The notes under the pieces were generated by a model. It was not told the DNA's origin. It was given only the letters and a program-made list of their open reading frames with translations, and made no database searches. Below are positions 17,316-24,801 of a stretch of DNA of 64,000 nt, in pieces (the first letter of the stretch is position 1; the number at the start of each line of letters is the position of its first letter). The DNA is from Kaistella jeonii (GTDB lineage: Bacteria > Bacteroidota > Bacteroidia > Flavobacteriales > Weeksellaceae), in assembly GCF_000812865.1 (NCBI RefSeq), contig NZ_JSYL01000003.1, positions 182,841-246,840 on the forward strand, in the 5' to 3' direction. The translations under genes were made by a program, and so were the position numbers.

Positions 17316-18446
17316 ATGCCGATTCTCCACCCAATTTTTATTTTGATTTTTCTCTTTCTTGCGGTTGCGAGTTATTGGGAAATTTTCAAATTAGAAAAAA
17401 AACAAAGCATATTTGTGTGGGTTGCGGCGATATTGGTGATCATTGCAGTAGGTTTCCGCGTCAATGCAGGTGCAGATTATCCTGTATATAAAATGCTTTT
17501 CTCTGGTTTTGCAATTTATACAAGTTATGGCGATGTTGTTGATAAAGCACTATTCCGCCCAAATACCGAAGAAATCGAATGGATTTTTGTGCTTATAAAT
17601 AAAATTATTTTTGATTTCGGATTTCCATTTTACATTGTGACATTTATAATGGCTCTCATTACTGTATCTTTGAAATTTACGACGATCTACAAAAATGTTG
17701 CCTATCCTACATTGGCATTACTGTTCTACTTCATGCCAATTATGTTTTTTGAAGATTCGGGACAGATGCGGCAAGGTTTGGGAATTGCGGTTTGTGTTGC
17801 GTCTTTTAAATTTATTAAGGAGCGTAACTTATTTATGTTTTTGCTGTGTATCTACATTGCGTTGGGCTTTCATAAAACGGCAATCGTATTCTTACCTGCT
17901 TATTGGATTGTGAAAATTCCTCTAAACAGTAAAAGAATTTTTTGGATTTTGGTGGTTGCATTATTGACTTCTCCGTTCGAGTTGTATCGTTTAGGAGGCA
18001 GCTTTTTTAGCACGATTTCTCCCGAAGATGTTTCCGGAGCATATACAGGTTATTTAGATGATCGATATTATGGGACACAGGTTGAAACAGGGTTGAATGA
18101 TATTGTGAAATTATTTTTCATCGTCATTTTAATTAAATATGATAAGAAAGGCTGCGAAGAGGTTTGGTGGTATGAATACATGAGAAATCTCTCGGTTTTC
18201 GGCTTGGCTTTATTTTATATCTTTCGGTCGAATGAGATTTTTGCAGTTCGGCTTCCGGGAGCTTATATGTTTTTTGTAACCATGTTCTGTATGAGCAATT
18301 TAGTATATGCAGTGAAGGATCGAACACGGCAGATTCTCTATCTTGGTTTTATGACTTATTTTATCGCCATGTTTTTTTACTTTGGTAGCGGCAATGGTCA
18401 CCGTGGCAGTTTTACCTCCGAGAGATATAATAATGCACTTTGGTAG
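17316..18446 (+). CDS. EpsG-family membrane protein (probable polysaccharide polymerase, Wzy role)
   Basis: The 376-residue protein has about ten transmembrane segments and the EpsG-family pattern: FRVNAGADYPVYK in the first loop, SGQMRQGLGIAV in the middle and LGFHKTAIVFLPAYW after it. EpsG proteins are thought to polymerise glycan repeat units at the periplasmic face. It lies between the GT2 gene and the WecA-type gene (6-base gap to the latter), where a Wzy polymerase is expected. The role is inferred from family and context. Confidence 0.8.
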   Translation: MPILHPIFILIFLFLAVASYWEIFKLEKKQSIFVWVAAILVIIAVGFRVNAGADYPVYKMLFSGFAIYTSYGDVVDKALFRPNTEEIEWIFVLINKIIFDFGFPFYIVTFIMALITVSLKFTTIYKNVAYPTLALLFYFMPIMFFEDSGQMRQGLGIAVCVASFKFIKERNLFMFLLCIYIALGFHKTAIVFLPAYWIVKIPLNSKRIFWILVVALLTSPFELYRLGGSFFSTISPEDVSGAYTGYLDDRYYGTQVETGLNDIVKLFFIVILIKYDKKGCEEVWWYEYMRNLSVFGLALFYIFRSNEIFAVRLPGAYMFFVTMFCMSNLVYAVKDRTRQILYLGFMTYFIAMFFYFGSGNGHRGSFTSERYNNALW

Positions 18447-18452
18447 CAACAA

Positions 18453-19571
18453 ATGAATGAAATAAAAGAGATTATTACCGGTATAGGAATCCCGCAGTTT
18501 TATCTGAAATTGGGATTAGGTATGCTGTGTTCCTTTTTACTGACTTTTTTATCCATTCCAACCATTGTGAAAATTTCGCGACGGAAAAACTTGATGGATG
18601 AACCTGGTTCCCGAAGTTCGCACCTTCGAAAAATACCTAATTTAGGGGGTATCGCAATATTTTATTCGTTGTCTGTTTGTGCTTCTATTTTCGCTTTTGA
18701 ATTGTTCGATCTCTATAAATTTTTGTTCGCTTCTTTAGTTATTTTGCTTTATATCGGCGTGATGGATGATATCGTGGTGATGCGTGCTTACAAAAAATTG
18801 TTTGCCCAAATTATTGTCACCGCTTTGATGGTGATCGGTTCCGATGTGCGCATCAGGAATTTCTTTGGTCTCTTCGCTATCTATGAACTTTCTTATTTTT
18901 TTAGTGTTGTCATTAGTATTTTTACCTTTATTGTTTTAATTAATGCTTTTAATTTAATTGATGGGATTGATGGTTTAGCAGGAGGATATTCAATTATCTG
19001 CAGTGCTTTATTTGGCATCAGCTACTTTCGACTTGGGCCGTATAACTATCCTTTAGTTATCCTTTCTGGAGTAATTATTGGCTCTGTTGTTGGGTTTTTA
19101 TATTATAATCTATCGAATTACCGCGCAAATAAAATTTTTATGGGCGATACAGGATCCATGATTCTGGGTTTTCTGCTAGCATTTACGGCCATTTGTTTTA
19201 TTGATATTTTCATTGATAAAAAACTTCCGGAGGTTCCAAGATATTATCTACAGTCGGCTCCCGCAATCGCAATGGCAATTCTTATACTTCCACTTGTTGA
19301 TACGCTTCATGTATTTATTATAAGGCTTTCCACGGGTAAATCTCCGTTTGTTGCAGATAAAAATCATATTCATCATTCATTATTGAATTTGGGCTTAACT
19401 CACAGACGTTCTACCTTTTATATTATTTTATATTATCTTTTCATTGTTACGGTTGCCTATTACTTTAGACATCTCAATGTGAATCTTTTGCTATTTATCA
19501 TTATGGTTTTAGGATTTATCGGCGCTTATATTCCTCGATTTATTTTGGCAACTAGAAAAACAACTAATTAA
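18453..19571 (+). CDS. WecA/MraY-family undecaprenyl-phosphate sugar-1-phosphate transferase
   Basis: The 372-residue polytopic enzyme would start glycan synthesis by moving a sugar-1-phosphate, probably GlcNAc-1-P or a related aminosugar, from UDP to undecaprenyl phosphate. Motifs are SSHLRKIPNLGG near residue 51, the acidic pair in GVMDDIV, NAFNLIDGIDGLAGG, FMGDTGSM and the HIHH motif of WecA-type enzymes (KNHIHHSLLNLG). About eleven membrane segments are visible. It follows the EpsG-like gene by six bases. The distal Wza and Wzc genes may also have an extra promoter just after it. Confidence 0.9.
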   Translation: MNEIKEIITGIGIPQFYLKLGLGMLCSFLLTFLSIPTIVKISRRKNLMDEPGSRSSHLRKIPNLGGIAIFYSLSVCASIFAFELFDLYKFLFASLVILLYIGVMDDIVVMRAYKKLFAQIIVTALMVIGSDVRIRNFFGLFAIYELSYFFSVVISIFTFIVLINAFNLIDGIDGLAGGYSIICSALFGISYFRLGPYNYPLVILSGVIIGSVVGFLYYNLSNYRANKIFMGDTGSMILGFLLAFTAICFIDIFIDKKLPEVPRYYLQSAPAIAMAILILPLVDTLHVFIIRLSTGKSPFVADKNHIHHSLLNLGLTHRRSTFYIILYYLFIVTVAYYFRHLNVNLLLFIIMVLGFIGAYIPRFILATRKTTN

Positions 19572-19578
19572 TTATTAT

Positions 19579-19586
19579 TATTTTTG
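19579..19586 (+). promoter_or_regulatory. Possible internal -7 box before the export genes
   Basis: TATTTTTG fits TAnnTTTG and lies 20 bases before the Wza-like ATG. No -33 TTTG lies at the right distance, so it may be weak. Confidence 0.35.
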
Positions 19587-19606
19587 CAAACTACACCCTA
19601 TAACTG

Positions 19607-20458
19607 ATGAAAATTTATAAACCACTACTTCTTTTTATTTTACCATTTTTGCTCTACTCTTGCACCACTACCAAAGATGTAAGATATATGCAACCCAATG
19701 AAAATCTTGTGATCAACGAAGAGGGTTTGGTTCCTTACAATATCCCAACCTATCGGGTGACCAAAAATGATATGTTGAATCTCAATATTGTTACAACTCC
19801 AAAAGGTGATGCGGCGCAATTTTATTCCGCACTCAATGCTTCTTCCTCAGTTGGTGCAAATACTATGGCGGGTGGCGCATCAACAGGTGGAGCTGGCTCG
19901 CAAAGCGGAAACTCTAATTTTTATTTTAGTGGATTAAAAGTCGATTCTAAAGGCGACGTCAATATCATGGGAATTGGTTTTGTAAAGGCAGAAGGAAGAA
20001 CCATTGAAGATATCACACAGGAAATTCAGACCCGGGTTAATGAAAATTTTGTTGAAGGAAAATCTGAAGTTCGCCTTAATACCGATGGGATCACGTATTA
20101 TATTTTAGGAGATGTAGAAACCGTAGAGATAAGCGGTGAAAAGAAAGCACATAAGAATACCTTGACGATCACAGAAGCAATTGCAAGTAACGGCGGATTA
20201 AACAGAACAGTAGATCGTACCAATGTCGTCATTCACAGAAAATTACCAGAAGGAATAAAAATCGCAAAAATTGATCTTACCCGCGAAGATGTGATGAACT
20301 CTCCTTATTACTGGGTGCAAAATGGCGACGAAATTTTTCTGAATACACGATCCAAAAACTTAAATGGATTAGGGAAAGATCCGATACAGACTCTAACAAC
20401 CGGAGTTTCGGTAATTACTACCGCCATCTCAATTTACTTAATTTTAACAAGACTCTAA
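19607..20458 (+). CDS. Wza-like polysaccharide export lipoprotein
   Basis: The 283-residue outer-membrane protein has a lipoprotein signal ending LLYSC (lipid Cys near residue 19). The polysaccharide export domain begins at TYRVTKNDMLNLNI, with a glycine/serine-rich insert (AGGASTGGAGSQSG), and is followed by an SLBB-like domain (ITYYILGDVETVE, ITEAIASNGGL). A C-terminal hydrophobic helix probably crosses the outer membrane, as in Wza. It would form the exit channel for the polysaccharide made by this cluster. The next gene starts two bases after its stop, so expression with the Wzc-like kinase is coupled. Confidence 0.9.
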   Translation: MKIYKPLLLFILPFLLYSCTTTKDVRYMQPNENLVINEEGLVPYNIPTYRVTKNDMLNLNIVTTPKGDAAQFYSALNASSSVGANTMAGGASTGGAGSQSGNSNFYFSGLKVDSKGDVNIMGIGFVKAEGRTIEDITQEIQTRVNENFVEGKSEVRLNTDGITYYILGDVETVEISGEKKAHKNTLTITEAIASNGGLNRTVDRTNVVIHRKLPEGIKIAKIDLTREDVMNSPYYWVQNGDEIFLNTRSKNLNGLGKDPIQTLTTGVSVITTAISIYLILTRL

Positions 20459-20459
20459 G

Positions 20460-22949
20460 ATGATTCCGGGAAAAGAAAATTTAGAAAGATCAGGCAGCAC
20501 CCAAACTGAAAAGGAAGGTGCATTTGCGCTTTTCGATTTCGAACACTTTTTAAGAAGAGTCGTAAAAAACTGGTATTGGTTCGTCTTGATGGCAATGTTG
20601 GGATACGGCATTTCTTGGGTTTATAGTAAATACTACGCACAGCGAATTTACGCTTCCAACTTATCGCTGAGTATTTCTAATAATACAGCGAGTTATTTCA
20701 CACCAAATCAGTCGATTAATTTCATTTGGGGTCAAAATGGCAATCAAGATGGAATTTATCTAAAAAAAATGCTCTTGTCGCGTTCACACAATGAATATTT
20801 GGTGAAACAGCTCGATCTGTATGTTAATTACACAACCAAAGGTCTCATTAAGCAAACATACCTGGATAAATACGATTCTCCTATTTTTTTAGAAATTGAT
20901 AGATCTCATCTGCAGCAGGTTAATTATTCCATAACGCTTATTCCGCGAGGTGGTGATCGCTATGAAGTTGTTCTGCCAGACGAGGGTGAAACGACATCGC
21001 TCTATTCTTTTGTTACAGAAAATTTCAGCAATGTCTCCCATTACGCCAGACCAGCAAATAAAGTAATTTCTGTTAATGAATGGTATGTTTCGCCTAATCT
21101 TAAATTTAAGTTGGTAAAAAATCCGCAACCAAGCCAAATCAAATTTGATAATATTATTTTCTCACTTTCTACTGTAAATCAAACCGTAAACAGTTTAGTA
21201 TCCACAATTGGCGTTGATTTCGATAAAGAAATTAATACGATCATGATCATTACAAAAAGTGGTTTTAACCTTAATGGAACGGTGAATTTTCTAAATACGT
21301 CGGTTGATGAATTACAAAAAAAGAGATTGATTGACAGAAATACCGTTGATAAAAACACTGAAAATTACCTCTTTGATAATCTTGCAAAAATCCGTAAAAA
21401 GTTAGATTCTAGCGCGACTCTTCTTAATCACATGAAAATTACAGAAGGTTTATATGACATCAAAGACCGAGACGAAAAATCCTTGCAAAGAATTAAAGAT
21501 CTCGAAACCAAAAAAGCGGTGATCATCACTAAAATTAATTCTTTAAATAATATAAAAAACACGTTAGCTTCTCAGAATTTAGACCGCATGATCAGTATGA
21601 ATGCTGCGGGAATCGAAGATGGCTCTTTCAATGCAACAGTTTCTGAGTTAAAGGCTTTATATTTGAAACGAAGAGAACTTGCGCTAATTTATACGCCGAA
21701 TTCGGAGCCGATGCGCGAAATCAACAGGTTAATTAATGAAGCAAGAGGAAATTCAACAGGTTCACTCAAAAATTATTATACCAACTATTTAAATGAACTT
21801 TCCAAAATTGATCATCAGATCGCAGGGGAAAGTGCGGACTTAGTAACTTACCCCGAAAAAGAACGGCGATATCTGGATGTAGAGCGTGGTTACAACATGA
21901 TCGAAGCTACTTATAACAGCTTACTCACCAAACAGAATGAAACACAGATTCGGGTAGCAACCAACAAATCAGATATTACCGTTATCGATAACGCAAAAAA
22001 TCTTGGGCAAGGTCCAATCGCTCCGGATGTGAAAAAAACGAAATACACTATTATTGGTGGTTTATTACTTTTACCGCTCTTAATTTTAGGTCTTTCGGAA
22101 GCTATGGATAATAGAGTTCGGAATATTAAAGAATTGCTTCAGGCGACCAAAATTCCGCTTCTTGGTGTTGTGGGGAAAAACACGCATGAAAATAATCTCA
22201 CTGTTCTGGATCAACCTCGATCTTCAATTTCTGAAGCTTTCAGGGGAATTCGTGCCAATCTGAGGTTTTTACACAAAGAGAATGATAAATCAAAAGTGAT
22301 CCTCGTGACTTCTTCTGTTGGTGGTGAAGGTAAAACTTACGTGTCGATCAACATTGCTTCAGTTCTTGGATTAAGTGGTAAAAAAACCATCTTACTCGGA
22401 ATGGATTTAAGAAAACCTAAAATTTTCGGGGATTTTAAAATTGACAATAAATACGGAATTTCAAATTATCTTACCGGTGAGGTAAAGATGGAAGAAATCA
22501 TTAATAAAACCCGCATTGATGATCTTGACGTTGCAACCTCTGGTCCGATTCCGCCGAATCCTTCAGAACTTTTGATGAGCCAACGTAATATTGAATTTAT
22601 TGAAGAATTGAAAAATCATTATGATTTTATTATTATCGATTCGCCACCTGTCGGTTTGGTTGCTGATTCATTTGAATTGATGAAGTATGCAGATGCCAGT
22701 ATTTATGTGGTAAGACATGAATATACCGAAAAATATATGTTGAAGATGATTACCGAAAAATATCATAAACATGAAGTACAGAATCTTGGGCTGGTTTATA
22801 ATGATTACCAGTCTCAGCAAGGATACGGATATGGTTACGGATATGGTTATGGATATGGTTACGGTTATTTTGATGAAGATAAAAATTATCGGGAACCAAC
22901 CCTCATTAAAATTAGAAATAAATTAAGAAAACTTTTTGGTAATACTTAA
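20460..22949 (+). CDS. Wzc-like tyrosine autokinase and chain-length regulator
   Basis: The 829-residue inner-membrane protein has a Wzz domain between two membrane segments (near 40-60 and 525-545), a periplasmic coiled coil, and a C-terminal BY-kinase domain. The kinase has Walker A SSVGGEGKT (about 618-626), Walker A' MDLRKP and Walker B FIIIDSPP. The tyrosine cluster is unusual: eight consecutive Gly-Tyr pairs (788-803), then FDED. In the family, cycles of tail autophosphorylation control polymer export and length. It partners with the Wza-like lipoprotein and ends the operon with a terminator. Confidence 0.92.
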   Translation: MIPGKENLERSGSTQTEKEGAFALFDFEHFLRRVVKNWYWFVLMAMLGYGISWVYSKYYAQRIYASNLSLSISNNTASYFTPNQSINFIWGQNGNQDGIYLKKMLLSRSHNEYLVKQLDLYVNYTTKGLIKQTYLDKYDSPIFLEIDRSHLQQVNYSITLIPRGGDRYEVVLPDEGETTSLYSFVTENFSNVSHYARPANKVISVNEWYVSPNLKFKLVKNPQPSQIKFDNIIFSLSTVNQTVNSLVSTIGVDFDKEINTIMIITKSGFNLNGTVNFLNTSVDELQKKRLIDRNTVDKNTENYLFDNLAKIRKKLDSSATLLNHMKITEGLYDIKDRDEKSLQRIKDLETKKAVIITKINSLNNIKNTLASQNLDRMISMNAAGIEDGSFNATVSELKALYLKRRELALIYTPNSEPMREINRLINEARGNSTGSLKNYYTNYLNELSKIDHQIAGESADLVTYPEKERRYLDVERGYNMIEATYNSLLTKQNETQIRVATNKSDITVIDNAKNLGQGPIAPDVKKTKYTIIGGLLLLPLLILGLSEAMDNRVRNIKELLQATKIPLLGVVGKNTHENNLTVLDQPRSSISEAFRGIRANLRFLHKENDKSKVILVTSSVGGEGKTYVSINIASVLGLSGKKTILLGMDLRKPKIFGDFKIDNKYGISNYLTGEVKMEEIINKTRIDDLDVATSGPIPPNPSELLMSQRNIEFIEELKNHYDFIIIDSPPVGLVADSFELMKYADASIYVVRHEYTEKYMLKMITEKYHKHEVQNLGLVYNDYQSQQGYGYGYGYGYGYGYGYFDEDKNYREPTLIKIRNKLRKLFGNT
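22821..22868 (+). repeat. Coding hexamer repeat (eight Gly-Tyr codon pairs)
   Basis: Eight GGN-TAN hexamers are arranged partly as 12-base units (GGATAT GGTTAC). They encode the phosphoacceptor tail of the Wzc-like kinase. Slippage by whole hexamers would keep the frame and change the tyrosine number. Confidence 0.85.
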
Positions 22950-22953
22950 GATT

Positions 22954-22981
22954 AAAACCCTCACAACGGAGGGTTTTATTT
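22954..22981 (+). terminator. Terminator after the polysaccharide cluster
   Basis: AAAACCCTC pairs with GAGGGTTTT around a 6-base loop. The following tail (ATTTTAG) is only moderately T-rich. Confidence 0.75.
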
Positions 22982-23087
22982 TAGTGAAATCATAAAAACA
23001 TTTAATTATCGTTTTTAATTCAAAAAATTATGCTTTTTTGAGGGTATTTAACTAAAAATTAAGAATTTCCTTAAACTAAAATTGTTT

Positions 23088-23095
23088 TATATTTG
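23088..23095 (+). promoter_or_regulatory. -7 box ahead of the DUF6089-uppS-bamA series
   Basis: TATATTTG is a match to TAnnTTTG, 11 bases before the first ATG (23107) and 35 before the second (23131). No clear -33 box is visible. Confidence 0.5.
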
Positions 23096-23106
23096 CAAAA
23101 TTATTT

Positions 23107-24024
23107 ATGAAAATAGTCGTCAAGTCATCCATGCAAAAGAAAATTATTTATTCCATTATCGCGATCCTTTTTATTTCGGTTTCCTACAAAGGACAACGCC
23201 ACGAAGTAGGGGTGCAGTTGGGGATGAGCAATTTGGTAGGCGATATTGGGAGAACCAATTATATTCTACAGCAACCTGTGCTCAATAAAATTTCAGATTA
23301 TGGAGTTCCGTTATATGCCGGAGTTTTATACCGAATGAATTTCAACCCTTACCAAACGGTGCGTTTGAATATTGGGTATAGCAATGTGCAGTTTATAGAT
23401 GCCCTGGCTAAAGAAAATTACCGGCGATACCGTAAACTTTCGGGAACTAATTCGATTTATGAAGCAGATTTGATTTTTGAATACAATTTCTTTCCCGTAA
23501 ATAATGAGCAGAAAAGCCTTTTGAGTCCGTACATTTTTGGAGGAGTTGGAGCTTTGCTTGCGAATGACACGAAGGTTACGCTGGAAAATGATTTTAAAAG
23601 AGATCCCGGTGGTAACGCGATAAGACCAGTGACCAATGATGATTTTTCAACAACTCCTACTTATACTTCGGGACAGCAATTTACAATGGCGATCCCATTT
23701 GGAGTTGGATTAAAATATAAATTTAATTACAATTGGGCACTTTTTGGGGAATTTATGTTTAGACCCACTTTTTCAGACTCTATCGACTATAGCGTTATCG
23801 ATGAAAAAAGTGTAAAACAAACTTATAATAAAGATATAGTGGTAGTTGGAACTTCAAAATCACTTTTACAGGAAAGTCCTTATAAAGAAATTGCAGATGC
23901 AAGAGCTGAAGCATTTTTAAAAAATCGCCAGATCGGAAATATCAATTCGAAAGATTGGGTAAATACAGTTTCTATAGGACTTACTTACTCATTCGGAAGA
24001 CCACCTTGTTATTGTGAACAGTAA
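23107..24024 (+). CDS. DUF6089-family outer-membrane barrel protein
   Basis: The 305-residue protein has a signal peptide and alternating amphipathic strands typical of an 8- to 10-strand outer-membrane barrel (HEVGVQLGMSNLVGDIG, LLSPYIFGGVGALL, FGVGLKYKFNYNWALFGEF, VSIGLTYSFGRPPC). This is the DUF6089 pattern, common in Bacteroidota next to uppS and bamA. Two starts are possible; the second ATG at 23131 gives a cleaner signal peptide (MQKKIIYSIIAILF). Function is unknown. uppS begins one base after the stop, indicating an operon. Confidence 0.8.
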   Translation: MKIVVKSSMQKKIIYSIIAILFISVSYKGQRHEVGVQLGMSNLVGDIGRTNYILQQPVLNKISDYGVPLYAGVLYRMNFNPYQTVRLNIGYSNVQFIDALAKENYRRYRKLSGTNSIYEADLIFEYNFFPVNNEQKSLLSPYIFGGVGALLANDTKVTLENDFKRDPGGNAIRPVTNDDFSTTPTYTSGQQFTMAIPFGVGLKYKFNYNWALFGEFMFRPTFSDSIDYSVIDEKSVKQTYNKDIVVVGTSKSLLQESPYKEIADARAEAFLKNRQIGNINSKDWVNTVSIGLTYSFGRPPCYCEQ

Positions 24025-24025
24025 A

Positions 24026-24778
24026 ATGCAGTCGATAAAAGATAAATTAAATTTGGATCAGCTTCCACAACATGTTGCCATCATCATGGATGGAAATGGA
24101 AGATGGGCAAAATCCCGTGGTGAAGAACGCACTTTTGGCCACAAAAACGCCATCAAAGCAGTGCGGGAAGTTGTAAATGCCTGTAATGAAATTAGTATTC
24201 CTTACCTCACTCTTTACACCTTTTCCTCAGAAAACTGGAACCGTCCGAATGACGAAGTAAGCACTTTGATGAGTCTTATTTCTGAAACTTTACTTTTAGA
24301 AGCAGAAGAAATTTTTTCTAAAGGGTTAAGAATGCATGTCATCGGAGATATAGATAAATTACCCGAATTGGTAAGAGACCAAATGTTGCGTCTCGTAGAA
24401 ATTACCAAAGATAATAAGCGCGGGAATTTGATTCTAGCATTGAGTTATGGCTCTCAAAATGAAATTTTAAATGCCGTAAAACAAATTAGCGCAAAAGTGA
24501 AATCTGGTGAACTAACCGAAGAAGAAATCACCGAGAAAGTTTTCGAAAACCATCTATATACCAAAGATTTTCCACCAGTAGATCTGCTCATCAGAACAAG
24601 TGGCGAAGTAAGAATAAGTAATTTTCTGTTGTGGCAGATCGCCTATGCAGAATTACAGTTTCTAGAAATTCTGTGGCCAGACTTCGGTAAAGAAGATTTT
24701 TTTAAGTGTATTTATGATTATCAGAACAAAGAAAGAAGATTCGGCAAAACAAGTGAACAGCTCGACGAAAATATATAA
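24026..24778 (+). CDS. uppS: Isoprenyl transferase (undecaprenyl diphosphate synthase)
   Basis: This cis-prenyltransferase makes the C55 lipid carrier used for peptidoglycan and surface polysaccharides. Family motifs are IIMDGNGRWAKSRG (magnesium and diphosphate site), GHKNAIKAVREVV, TLYTFSSENWNRP, and the C-terminal LLIRTSGEVRISNFLLWQ and AYAELQF. From the ATG at 24026 it has 250 residues, the usual length; the frame also opens at a GTG at 24014 that overlaps the previous gene. It precedes bamA by 23 bases. Confidence 0.95.
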   Translation: MQSIKDKLNLDQLPQHVAIIMDGNGRWAKSRGEERTFGHKNAIKAVREVVNACNEISIPYLTLYTFSSENWNRPNDEVSTLMSLISETLLLEAEEIFSKGLRMHVIGDIDKLPELVRDQMLRLVEITKDNKRGNLILALSYGSQNEILNAVKQISAKVKSGELTEEEITEKVFENHLYTKDFPPVDLLIRTSGEVRISNFLLWQIAYAELQFLEILWPDFGKEDFFKCIYDYQNKERRFGKTSEQLDENI

Positions 24779-24801
24779 AAAGAAAGTTAGCAAGATAAAA
24801 A

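Noticed and set aside
14766..22949. Complete Wzx/Wzy capsule locus
   Set aside because: The cluster has no flippase and only one clear soluble glycosyltransferase, so completeness cannot be claimed even though a flippase exists at 50-51.5 kb.
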